Numbered from the stretch's first letter, positions 1 to 5,109 are shown. The stretch is DNA of 5,384 nt from an uncultured Chloroflexota bacterium (GCA_903851225.1 CAINNT010000199.1:1-5384), one strand, 5' to 3'. The notes: generated from the letters alone by a model not told the origin. Numbers and translations: made by a program.

Positions 1-2
1 CA

Positions 3-41
3 ACCGCGCCGCTCTTCGATCCGAACAGAGAGCTGGAGTAG
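3..41 (+). CDS. Possible C-terminal tail of an upstream gene
   Basis: Reading from base 3, one frame encodes a short tail (TAPLFDPNRELE) ending at a TAG at 39-41. Ten of the twelve sense codons end in G or C, as in the real genes of this window. The stop lies 17 bases before the next gene's ATG, a normal operon spacing. The other two forward frames are also open here, so this is only the most sensible reading. No family can be named from 12 residues. Confidence 0.3.
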   Translation, partial: TAPLFDPNRELE

Positions 42-58
42 TCGCCATACTGAGTCTC

Positions 59-637
59 ATGCGAACGCCTATTGCGGCACTCCTTCTCGCGGTCGCAGCG
101 GGCGCCTGCACGCCGGCAACGCCCCCCGACGGTTCACTGCCGTGCAACGAGACAATCGACCAGCAGCGCGCCGCAGGCTTTGACCTGGCACTCGAGGCGG
201 CTCTCCCTGTGGCGGAATGGGACGCTACCCCGATCACGGTCGATTCCGGGCGAGAGTGCTCCCAGTTGCGCCTCGGCCCGCTCTGGGGTGCGGGGATTCG
301 CGAGTTGCGCTCAGCCGGGGCCATCTTCGAACTCCCCGACAAGACGGGCTATTCGCTCGTCGTCTATGCAGCGAACGGACTAACCCTCGACAACCTCGCC
401 TACGCCTTTGAGCGCGGTGCGCGCGGTGGACGCAAGACGCAAGGGCTGAAGATCGTTGATATCAAGGTGGGTGACTGGCCGGGGAAGCAGTTCACGCTGA
501 TCAACGGTGATCACCGCCAGGTGATCACCCTCTTCGACACGGGCGAAGCGAATCGCGTGCGCGCGCTCCTCGCCTCAGATATTTCTAATGCGCTGATTGC
601 CGACCGCCTCGCCGCATACGCGGCAGCGTTGAAGTAA
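59..637 (+). CDS. Putative lipoprotein of unknown function
   Basis: The 192-residue product opens with a short lipoprotein-type signal: one arginine, a hydrophobic run of Ala/Leu/Val, then A-G-A-Cys17, followed by a Thr/Pro/Ala-rich linker. This suggests lipid attachment at Cys17 and display outside the cytoplasmic membrane. The lipobox is imperfect, with Ala rather than Leu at -3. Two more cysteines (about residues 29 and 67) could form a disulfide in the mature domain. I do not recognise the fold. The body looks like a compact alpha/beta domain of about 170 residues ending in an Ala-rich helix. There is no good Shine-Dalgarno close to the ATG, and the frame stays open to the window edge, so the start rests on the signal peptide. 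CATACT at 46-51 could be a weak -10 for a near-leaderless start. The gene ends 25 bases before the membrane-protein gene, and the two are probably cotranscribed. Confidence 0.7.
   Translation: MRTPIAALLLAVAAGACTPATPPDGSLPCNETIDQQRAAGFDLALEAALPVAEWDATPITVDSGRECSQLRLGPLWGAGIRELRSAGAIFELPDKTGYSLVVYAANGLTLDNLAYAFERGARGGRKTQGLKIVDIKVGDWPGKQFTLINGDHRQVITLFDTGEANRVRALLASDISNALIADRLAAYAAALK
506..529. repeat. Twin perfect 10-bp palindromes inside the lipoprotein gene
   Basis: GGTGATCACC occurs at 506-515 and again at 520-529, separated by four bases (GCCA). Each copy is self-complementary. They encode part of an N-G-D-H-R-Q-V-I-T stretch, so coding constraint could explain one copy, but the exact duplication is noticeable. 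It might be an intragenic protein-binding site or chance. Confidence 0.5.
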
Positions 638-662
638 GAGAGTAAGGGAGGTCAATACAACG

Positions 663-1247
663 ATGTCGAGCAAGTCTGGACCACTACGTCGCGCGTCGGA
701 GTTTTTCTACGCGAAGTCAACCCTGGTTACCGCGCTGATGGCCACCACCATCTTCGTCGGCTATACGCTGCTCGTTCTCAGCGGACAGGGGAAGGCGTTC
801 GAAGTTGCCAGCAGCACTATTAGGTCGCTTGGAACCTCATTGGGTTTTGGTCAGGCAGAAATACTTGCCTTCTTTGCGGAACGCACTGCTGAGCAGATTG
901 CCGCCTACATCACCTTCAATCAGGTGTGGGACACGCTCTATGGCGTGATCTATGGAGTGATGTATGTGGTCTGGGCGTCTGTGTTGCTTGCGCCATATTC
1001 GCAGAAGGTCGGGATGTTGAATCTGCTGCCATTTGGTCAGGTTCTTTTTGATTGGCTGGAGAACGTTGGCGTATCTGGCCTCGCGAGTCAGTACCTTGCC
1101 GACGGCACGATCTCCTCGACGACCGCTCAGTTTGCGTCAACGGCCTCATCCATTAAGTGGACGTTTGCTCTCCTGGTCTACGGAGTGATCTTGGTTGGCA
1201 TCGTCGCGCGGATCGCACGGGCACTGAAGGGGCGCAGCAAGAGTTAA
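663..1247 (+). CDS. Four-helix integral membrane protein of unknown function
   Basis: The 194-residue protein has about four hydrophobic segments: residues 20-40, 91-112, 117-139 (the weakest) and 165-183. Both ends are basic (N-terminal KSGPLRR, C-terminal RIARALKGRSKS), which fits both termini in the cytoplasm. Between helices 1 and 2 is a 50-residue, probably external, amphipathic region ending in a W-D-T-L-Y-G-V-I-Y-G stretch that leads into helix 2. Helix 3 carries D-W-L-E-N at 130-134, charged residues inside an otherwise hydrophobic segment. From memory, small uncharacterised four-helix proteins with a D-x-x-E-N motif in the third helix are widespread, and this could be one, but no function is known to me. 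A strong Shine-Dalgarno (AAGGGAGGT, 644-652) sits 10 bases before the ATG, 25 bases after the lipoprotein stop. G+C is lower than in the neighbours: three hand-counted 60-base lines gave 30, 32 and 30. Confidence 0.8.
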   Translation: MSSKSGPLRRASEFFYAKSTLVTALMATTIFVGYTLLVLSGQGKAFEVASSTIRSLGTSLGFGQAEILAFFAERTAEQIAAYITFNQVWDTLYGVIYGVMYVVWASVLLAPYSQKVGMLNLLPFGQVLFDWLENVGVSGLASQYLADGTISSTTAQFASTASSIKWTFALLVYGVILVGIVARIARALKGRSKS

Positions 1248-1270
1248 GGCCGAGCGGCCGTTGCTGCGCC
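1231..1270. terminator. Perfect inverted repeat between convergent genes, probable bidirectional terminator
   Basis: GGCGCAGCAA (1231-1240) and TTGCTGCGCC (1261-1270) form a perfect 10-bp stem. The 20-base loop contains a second hairpin, GGCC-GAGC-GGCC (1248-1259). The left arm covers the last codons of the membrane-protein gene and its stop lies in the loop. The right arm ends 6 bases before the thioredoxin stop. No clear T-run follows on either strand, so it would be a U-poor terminator or a 3'-end stabilising structure serving both convergent transcripts. Confidence 0.6.
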
Positions 1271-1276
1271 GTTAGG

Positions 1277-1609
1277 TTAGGCGAGCTCCTTCAGCGAGAA
1301 GCGCGCCTCTAGCTGCTCTGCAGTTTGGAAGCCGACGGCGCCAACGGGCTGGGCACCGGCTCCCTTGAAGTAGGCGATCGTTGGGATCGACATGATGTTG
1401 AAGGCCTGCTGCAGGGCTGGGTTTTCGTCGACATTCACCTTCACGATGTCTACCTTGCCGTCGTACTGCGCGGCCAGCTTCTCGAGCTCAGGGGCAACGA
1501 GCTTGCACGGACCACACCATGGCGCCCAGAAGTCGACGATCACCGGGCGACCCGCCTCCATCACGTCCTTCTGAAACGCTGCATCGCTGGTGTGCTTGAT
1601 CTCCGCCAT
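1277..1609 (-). CDS. trxA: Thioredoxin
   Basis: This 110-residue protein is a full-length classical thioredoxin, a cytoplasmic dithiol reductant for ribonucleotide reductase, methionine sulfoxide reductase, peroxiredoxins and other disulfide substrates. The active site W-C-G-P-C lies at 31-35, in the context VDFWAPWCGPCK. The buried acid is Asp26 and the cis-proline is Pro76 in S-I-P-T. The beta-strand V-D-I-V-K-V-N-V-D-E-N-P is typical, and the length is normal (about 105-110). A purine-rich Shine-Dalgarno (AGGGGGAG) lies just upstream of the ATG. The gene is convergent with the membrane-protein gene and lies 74 bases downstream of the metallopeptidase-like gene on the same strand. It may be cotranscribed with that gene, use its own promoter in the gap, or both. 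No thioredoxin reductase gene is nearby. Confidence 0.97.
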   Translation of the reverse strand: MAEIKHTSDAAFQKDVMEAGRPVIVDFWAPWCGPCKLVAPELEKLAAQYDGKVDIVKVNVDENPALQQAFNIMSIPTIAYFKGAGAQPVGAVGFQTAEQLEARFSLKELA

Positions 1610-1632
1610 GGCTCCCCCTGCGCTCTACTTCT

Positions 1633-1667
1633 GGCGGAATGTTTTCTCCGCCGTGGCCTCCATCATA
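1633..1667 (-). promoter_or_regulatory. Candidate trxA promoter element and leader hairpin
   Basis: On the - strand a TATGAT hexamer (1667-1662) is one base from the -10 consensus. A start about seven bases downstream would give a trxA leader of roughly 45 bases. I see no matching -35, so the promoter is tentative. Just inside that leader, GGCGGA and TCCGCC (1647-1652 and 1633-1638) form a 6-bp stem around an A-rich 8-base loop. No T-run follows it on the transcribed strand, so it is not a standard terminator. Confidence 0.35.
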
Positions 1668-1683
1668 GCGAGCGGCGGCGAAC

Positions 1684-2022
1684 CTACTCGAGCCCGCGGG
1701 CGTGCAGATCCTCCTCGCTCAACCCGAGGTAGTGCCCGATTTCATGGATGAGCGTTCGGCGCACTTCCCGTCGCAAATCTTCGGCATCGGGGAAGTCGGC
1801 GAGGAGCGTCGCGGCGTAGATGATGACCTCGGGCGGCGGCTCGCCGAGGCCGCTTTCGGTGCCCCTCGGCAGTCCATAGAACTCGCCGTACAGGTCAGCG
1901 TCACGCTCGTGGCTCACCGTGACAAGGAGTTCCTGGGCAGCGGAGTGCAGGGGTTCGGGCAGTCCACGCAGCGCCTCCTCGGCGAACTGCTCCACGCGCC
2001 TCCACTCGTCCTGCTGTGCCAC
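1684..2022 (-). CDS. Small HExxH metallopeptidase-family protein (Zincin_1 type)
   Basis: This 112-residue protein matches the small cytoplasmic 'metallopeptidase family' (Pfam Zincin_1, formerly DUF1025). The zinc-binding helix T-L-I-H-E-I-G-H-Y-L-G is near the C-terminus (HExxH at 93-97, Gly100), followed by acidic residues 103-105 that could supply the third ligand. Upstream, D-L-Y-G-E-F-Y-G-L-P-R-G followed by P-P-P-E-V-I-I-Y corresponds to the family's usual 'GLY.G.P ... P..I.IY' core. The length is normal. Family members are usually annotated as putative metalloproteases, and I know of no established substrate. The start is a GTG; an in-frame TAG 12 bases upstream excludes a longer form. 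TAGGAT lies exactly six bases before the GTG, so the mRNA may be leaderless. It is divergent from folE and upstream of trxA. Confidence 0.85.
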   Translation of the reverse strand: MAQQDEWRRVEQFAEEALRGLPEPLHSAAQELLVTVSHERDADLYGEFYGLPRGTESGLGEPPPEVIIYAATLLADFPDAEDLRREVRRTLIHEIGHYLGLSEEDLHARGLE

Positions 2023-2028
2023 GGGGAG

Positions 2029-2052
2029 ATCCTACGACGGGGCGGGTAGGAT
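2029..2052. promoter_or_regulatory. Divergent promoter/operator: mirror-image TAGGAT elements
   Basis: ATCCTAC (2029-2035) and GTAGGAT (2046-2052) form a perfect 7-bp inverted repeat with a 10-base GC-rich spacer, in the only 36 bases between two divergent genes. Read outward, each half gives TAGGAT, six bases, then a start codon: GTG at 2022 on the - strand and ATG at 2059 on the + strand. TAGGAT fits the TANNNT -10 motif, and the usual -10 to +1 distance puts both start sites on the first base of the start codon. Neither side has a recognisable -35. It may instead be, or also be, a dimeric repressor site. Confidence 0.5.
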
Positions 2053-2058
2053 GAGGGA

Positions 2059-2700
2059 ATGCAGGCAAAGAACGAAACAGCGCGGGCAATCGTGCCCACT
2101 ACAGACGCCGAGGCCCGGATCGCTGAGGCGGCCGAGTCCATCCTGCGCGCTATCGGCGAGGACCCAACGCGCGACGGACTCATCGATACCCCAGGCCGCG
2201 TCGCGCGCGCCATGCTTGAGCTCACCAGCGGTTATGCCAGCGACCCGTACGATATTCTCGGCACCGTCTTCGAGGAGCCCGCGGGTGCGCCAGCAGGAGA
2301 TCTCGTCATCGTGGAGGGGATCCCATTCCACGCGCTCTGCGAACACCACCTCCTCCCGTTCCCGGGCGTGGCGACCGTTGGCTACGTGCCGAGCGGCCGC
2401 ATCGTTGGCCTCTCGAAGATCCCACGCCTTGTTGATGCCGTCGCGCGACGATTGCAGGTGCAGGAGCGCCTCACCGCACAGGTCGCCGATGCGCTGAACG
2501 ACGCGCTCGCGCCAGCCGGCGTTGGCGTGCTGGTGAGTGCGGAGCACCTCTGCCTCGCAGCGCGTGGCGCCCGCCAGCCTGGCGTCGTGATGACCACCGA
2601 AGCGATGCGCGGATCCTTGCGCACTGACGCAGCGTTGCGCGAGGCGCTGTCGCGCGCGCACGATCGCGGAGTGGCGCGACGCGAGGGACTTAATGGCTGA
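2059..2700 (+). CDS. folE: GTP cyclohydrolase I
   Basis: The cytoplasmic enzyme converts GTP to 7,8-dihydroneopterin triphosphate, the first step of tetrahydrofolate synthesis; the product also feeds queuosine-type pathways. The 213-residue product carries the family signatures in order: G-E-D-P-T-R-D-G-L-I-D-T-P-G-R-V (33-48), the zinc and active-site segment F-H-A-L-C-E-H-H-L-L-P (90-100), V-G-L-S-K-I-P-R-L-V (116-125), Q-E-R-L-T (135-139) and A-E-H-L-C-L-A-A-R-G (161-170). By homology the zinc ligands are Cys94, His97 and Cys165, with His96 catalytic, and all are present. The length is normal. The start is the ATG at 2059, preceded by AGGATGAGGGA. This can act as a Shine-Dalgarno, but it also contains TAGGAT at the right distance for a leaderless mRNA. 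The gene heads an overlapping operon, its stop overlapping the next start by 8 bases. No other folate gene is in the window. Confidence 0.96.
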   Translation: MQAKNETARAIVPTTDAEARIAEAAESILRAIGEDPTRDGLIDTPGRVARAMLELTSGYASDPYDILGTVFEEPAGAPAGDLVIVEGIPFHALCEHHLLPFPGVATVGYVPSGRIVGLSKIPRLVDAVARRLQVQERLTAQVADALNDALAPAGVGVLVSAEHLCLAARGARQPGVVMTTEAMRGSLRTDAALREALSRAHDRGVARREGLNG

Positions 2701-3100
2701 GCGAACCACGCCGATTCGTGTGCTCATAGCCAAGCCCGGCCTTGACGGTCACGACCGCGGCGCCAAGGTGTTGGCACGCGGACTGCGCGACGAAGGCTTC
2801 GAGGTGATCTACACCGGGCTGCGTCGCACCGTTGATGCGATCGTTGCTGCAGCGATTGAAGAGGATGTCGATGTTGTCGGCTGCTCGATTCTTTCGGGTG
2901 CTCACGCGACCCTGCTGCCAAAGTTGGTATCGAGCCTTCGCGCCTCTGGTGCGGGCGACGTGCTGGTCGTTGCAGGTGGCATCATCCCCGAGGCTGACCG
3001 TCCAGCACTGGAGCAGGCCGGCATCGCTGGAATTTTCGGCCCAGGGACAACGATCGCCGAGGTTGCCACCTTCCTACGCGCGAATGCCCGCCGACGCTAA
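2693..3100 (+). CDS. B12-binding subunit of methylmalonyl-CoA-type mutase
   Basis: This 135-residue stand-alone cobalamin-binding domain corresponds to the C-terminal domain (small subunit) of methylmalonyl-CoA mutase. It would hold adenosylcobalamin base-off/His-on for radical carbon-skeleton rearrangement of acyl-CoAs. The signature D-x-H-x-x-G is complete (Asp18, His20 as lower cobalt ligand, Gly23, in K-P-G-L-D-G-H-D-R-G). It is followed by G-C-S-I-L-S-G-A-H (63-71, with the S-x-L motif) and V-A-G-G-I-I-P and I-F-G-P-G-T, which line the nucleotide tail. These details match mutase subunits more closely than methionine synthase or corrinoid methyltransferase domains. The ATG overlaps the end of folE by 8 bases and GAGGGA lies 4 bases upstream. 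Its own end overlaps meaB by 17 bases. The catalytic TIM-barrel subunit needed for activity is not in the window. The exact acyl-CoA substrate cannot be told from this domain. Confidence 0.92.
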   Translation: MAERTTPIRVLIAKPGLDGHDRGAKVLARGLRDEGFEVIYTGLRRTVDAIVAAAIEEDVDVVGCSILSGAHATLLPKLVSSLRASGAGDVLVVAGGIIPEADRPALEQAGIAGIFGPGTTIAEVATFLRANARRR

Positions 3101-4010
3101 GCACCTCGCGGCGCGCCGCGAGCTGGCGCAGGGGATCAGCGCCGTAGAGCGCCCAGGCCCAGCAGCGAATCAACGTATCCAAGCCGCACTCGCCGTTTCG
3201 GTGGCCGAAGCGCGCAATGCCCTTGTCGTGGGGCTCACCGGTGCACCTGGGGCGGGGAAGAGTTCGCTCGCCGCCGCCTTGGCGGATGTGGCGCGAGCTG
3301 CTGGTCGTCGTGTCGCTATCTTGGCGATTGATCCCAGTTCACACGAGAGTGGTGGCGCTCTCCTCGGTGATCGCGTGCGCATTGACGAGCATCCCGACGA
3401 CGACGGTCGTTTCACGCGCTCGATTGCCACGCGCGGCAGCGGCCGATCGCTCGCGCATGTCGCCGCCGCGGCAACGATCCTGGTTGAGGCGGCTGGGTTC
3501 GATCTGATCTTTGTGGAGACCGTTGGTGCCGGACAGGCCGAGATCGGCATCGCGCGGCTTGCCGATGTGCTGCTCGTGGTCGAAGGTCCCGAGGGGGGCG
3601 ATGAGGTGCAGGCGATGAAGGCAGGGATCCTGGAGGTCGCCGACATCGTGGTCGTGAACAAATCTGATCGACCTGGCGCGCAGGGGGCCTTTGATCGCCT
3701 GCGCAGCGGGCTTGCCCTCGGCGCCGGCGCGCCAGAGCTTGCCCTCGTCTCTGCCACTGCTGGCGCGGGGATCGGCGAACTCTTGGCCACCATTGATGAG
3801 AAAGGTGCGAGTCGCGGCGCGCGCGGCCGGACTCGCCGCGTTGAGGCACACCTTGTGGCCGCTGCCGAATCGCACGTTGACGCACAGGTGCGTGAAGCCA
3901 CGGCAAGCGGCGCACTCGCAACTCGCGCCGAGCAGATCGTTGCTGGAACGCAGTCGTTGACTGGCTCGCTCGCCGCCCTCTTTGGGATTACCGAGTCACC
4001 AGATGCGTAA
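3084..4010 (+). CDS. meaB: MeaB/ArgK-type G-protein chaperone of B12-dependent mutase
   Basis: This SIMIBI-class GTPase loads, gates and protects adenosylcobalamin in methylmalonyl-CoA mutase and related enzymes (human homologue MMAA). In the 308-residue product the P-loop G-A-P-G-A-G-K-S is at 53-60, the D-P-S-S...G-D-R-V-R segment at 83-99, E-T-V-G-A-G-Q at 145-151, and the guanine-specificity motif N-K-S-D at 192-195 in the context V-V-N-K-S-D-R-P-G-A. Length is close to the family norm. The frame stays open upstream to 2832, but that part only shadows the B12-subunit gene, so I take the ATG at 3084. It has no clear Shine-Dalgarno and probably relies on translational coupling through the 17-base overlap. 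Two conserved patches differ from the forms I remember: S-H-E-S-G-G where S-P-F-S/T-G-G is usual, and A-T-R-G-S-G-R-S-L where A-T-R-G-x-x-G-G-L is usual. Confidence 0.93.
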   Translation: MPADAKHLAARRELAQGISAVERPGPAANQRIQAALAVSVAEARNALVVGLTGAPGAGKSSLAAALADVARAAGRRVAILAIDPSSHESGGALLGDRVRIDEHPDDDGRFTRSIATRGSGRSLAHVAAAATILVEAAGFDLIFVETVGAGQAEIGIARLADVLLVVEGPEGGDEVQAMKAGILEVADIVVVNKSDRPGAQGAFDRLRSGLALGAGAPELALVSATAGAGIGELLATIDEKGASRGARGRTRRVEAHLVAAAESHVDAQVREATASGALATRAEQIVAGTQSLTGSLAALFGITESPDA

Positions 4011-4947
4011 GGGCCTGGTCGCCGGCGCACTGGCCGGACTGATCGTTGCAGCGCTCGGCGGTGTTGGTGGACCAGCGCTGCGCCTTGACGCGGCGATCCC
4101 GGCGCCACTGCAGGTTGGCCCGAGCGATCCATCGCTGCCAGGGCTGAACCTCGTGGTGCTGGGTGATAGTTACGCGTCGGCGGCGCTCCCGTTTGATCGT
4201 GGCACGTTGCAGGTCCTGGGTGCGCCGAGTGTCTGTGCGAGAGGCCCAGCGTGGCCACGCCTTCTGATGCCAGCCAACATGCGCCTCTCGTTGACCCATG
4301 TCTCGTGCAGCGGCGCCGTTGTCGCCGATCTGATCGATCGGCGGATGCGCGTAGGGGAGATCCTGCAGGTGCAGGCACTGAGTGAAGAGACCGACATCGT
4401 CATGCTCGGCATCGGTGGGAACGACGCCGGTTTCTCCGAGGTCTTCGCCGCGTGCCGCACCGAAGATGCGGCGGCGTGCATCACCGCAGGGGAGCGCATG
4501 AAGCCTCAGGCGGCAGCGCTGAGCGGCAGCCTGGTGCGCCTCTACCGCACGGTGCTCGCCAAAGCGCCGAACGCTGTTGTCATCGTGGTCATGTATGCCG
4601 ACTCGCTCCCTGCGGCGGGCACCCCCGGACTCGACGCATGCTCCGCCCTCCGCGCTCCAGGCGACAGCATCTCTGATGCCGACCTCGCGGTGCTTGCTGA
4701 GTGGGGCACCGATATTGCCAACCGCGTCCGTGGCGCCGTCGCCACCGTCAACGACCCGCGATTGCGCATTGCCGACCTTGCCGATGCCTTCCTCGGCCAC
4801 CGCCTCTGCGACCCCGAGCCGTACCAGTGGGGGAGGGACGGCGAGATCCCGTTTCACCCGAATGCGGCCGGCCATGCGGCGCTCGCCGCTCGACTCTCCG
4901 CAGTGCTCGACGCGCTAGTGACCGAGGGGACCGCCGCGCACCGGTAG
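4003..4947 (+). CDS. Exported SGNH/GDSL-family esterase or lipase
   Basis: The 314-residue protein has an N-terminal M-R-K and a hydrophobic run to about residue 26: a signal peptide or a membrane anchor. All four SGNH blocks follow: catalytic Ser56 in V-L-G-D-S-Y, Gly104 in S-C-S-G-A, Asn140 in G-I-G-G-N-D, and His285 in F-H-P-N-A-A-G-H. The aspartate usually three residues before the histidine is absent (Ile282), as in Streptomyces enzymes that use a Ser-His dyad. Six cysteines outside the signal (78, 102, 151, 159, 213, 269) are spaced like the three disulfides of actinobacterial secreted GDSL lipases/esterases. It should hydrolyse an ester outside the cytoplasm; the substrate is unknown. 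A TTG at 3982 would add seven residues, but the ATG at 4003 gives a cleaner signal sequence and overlaps the meaB stop by 8 bases. It is the last gene of the folE operon, with no obvious link to B12 metabolism. Confidence 0.92.
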   Translation: MRKGLVAGALAGLIVAALGGVGGPALRLDAAIPAPLQVGPSDPSLPGLNLVVLGDSYASAALPFDRGTLQVLGAPSVCARGPAWPRLLMPANMRLSLTHVSCSGAVVADLIDRRMRVGEILQVQALSEETDIVMLGIGGNDAGFSEVFAACRTEDAAACITAGERMKPQAAALSGSLVRLYRTVLAKAPNAVVIVVMYADSLPAAGTPGLDACSALRAPGDSISDADLAVLAEWGTDIANRVRGAVATVNDPRLRIADLADAFLGHRLCDPEPYQWGRDGEIPFHPNAAGHAALAARLSAVLDALVTEGTAAHR

Positions 4948-4975
4948 CCCCGTAGCACGCTCCGCCCCGCTCCTC

Positions 4976-4981
4976 TATCCT
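4976..4981 (+). promoter_or_regulatory. Candidate -10 element of the tRNA-Lys promoter
   Basis: TATCCT fits TANNNT and lies seven bases before the mature tRNA 5' end, so transcription would begin at about 4988 with almost no 5' leader to remove. No convincing -35 lies 16-18 bases upstream. The remaining bases between the hydrolase stop and the tRNA show nothing else. Confidence 0.4.
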
Positions 4982-4988
4982 TCCGCGT

Positions 4989-5063
4989 GGGCCGGTAGCT
5001 CAGCGGTAGAGCAAGTGACTCTTAATCACTAGGTCGTGGGTTCGAATCCCACCCGGCTCACCA
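4989..5063 (+). tRNA. tRNA-Lys (anticodon CUU), CCA encoded
   Basis: The full cloverleaf can be folded by hand. The acceptor stem GGGCCGG/CCGGCTC (4989-4995 with 5053-5059) contains one G-T wobble. The D arm is GCTC-AGCGGTA-GAGC (4998-5012). The anticodon stem AGTGA/TCACT (5014-5018 with 5026-5030) carries the loop CTCTTAA, placing CTT at 5021-5023. A 5-base variable region follows (5031-5035). The T arm is GTGGG-TTCGAAT-CCCAC (5036-5052). The discriminator is A5060, and the CCA end is encoded at 5061-5063. The anticodon CUU reads the lysine codon AAG, the codon favoured in high-GC genomes. The next gene, carA, begins 74 bases further on the same strand, so cotranscription is possible. Confidence 0.97.
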
Positions 5064-5083
5064 GTGAAAACTGGTGTTCCTTT
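5059..5083 (+). terminator. Hairpin with GAAA tetraloop overlapping the tRNA 3' end, candidate weak terminator
   Basis: CACCAGT (5059-5065) and ACTGGTG (5070-5076) form a perfect 7-bp stem closed by a GAAA (GNRA) tetraloop. The T-rich tract TTCCTTT (5077-5083) follows. The left arm uses the last acceptor base, the discriminator and the encoded CCA, so this hairpin competes with the mature tRNA fold. It could be an intrinsic terminator with an interrupted U-tract, giving partial read-through into carA, or a processing signal. Confidence 0.5.
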
Positions 5084-5088
5084 CGTGA

Positions 5089-5104
5089 CGATCCAGAGAG
5101 ATCG
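5089..5104 (+). promoter_or_regulatory. PyrR-type RNA binding hairpin 1
   Basis: CGATC (5089-5093) and GATCG (5100-5104) form a perfect 5-bp stem closed by the hexaloop CAGAGA, which fits CNGNGA. Against the Bacillus PyrR-loop consensus as I remember it (ARUCCNGNGAGGYU), 9 of 12 constrained positions agree, and the differing stem positions keep base pairing. Confidence 0.55.
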
Positions 5105-5109
5105 CAGAT

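Noticed and set aside
12..30. Imperfect inverted repeat (TTCG-ATC-CGAA with flanking CTC/GAG)
   Set aside because: The loop is only three bases and the stem is bulged, and it probably lies in an upstream gene's tail. Too weak to call.
2832..3083. Upstream extension of meaB to an ATG at 2832
   Set aside because: This part only reads the B12-subunit gene in another frame and has no MeaB-like sequence. The ATG at 3084 gives a normal family length.
3982..4002. TTG start for the SGNH hydrolase
   Set aside because: It would add seven polar residues before the M-R-K signal sequence. The ATG at 4003 is a better codon and fits the operon's overlap style.
3170..4378. Long - strand ORF (402 codons) opposite meaB and the hydrolase gene
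   Set aside because: It is Arg/Pro/Ser/Ala-rich, low-complexity translation typical of the antisense of high-GC genes, and it lies opposite two well-supported genes.
3988..4875. - strand ORF of 295 codons opposite the hydrolase gene
   Set aside because: The + strand frame has all four SGNH blocks. The antisense product shows no family features.
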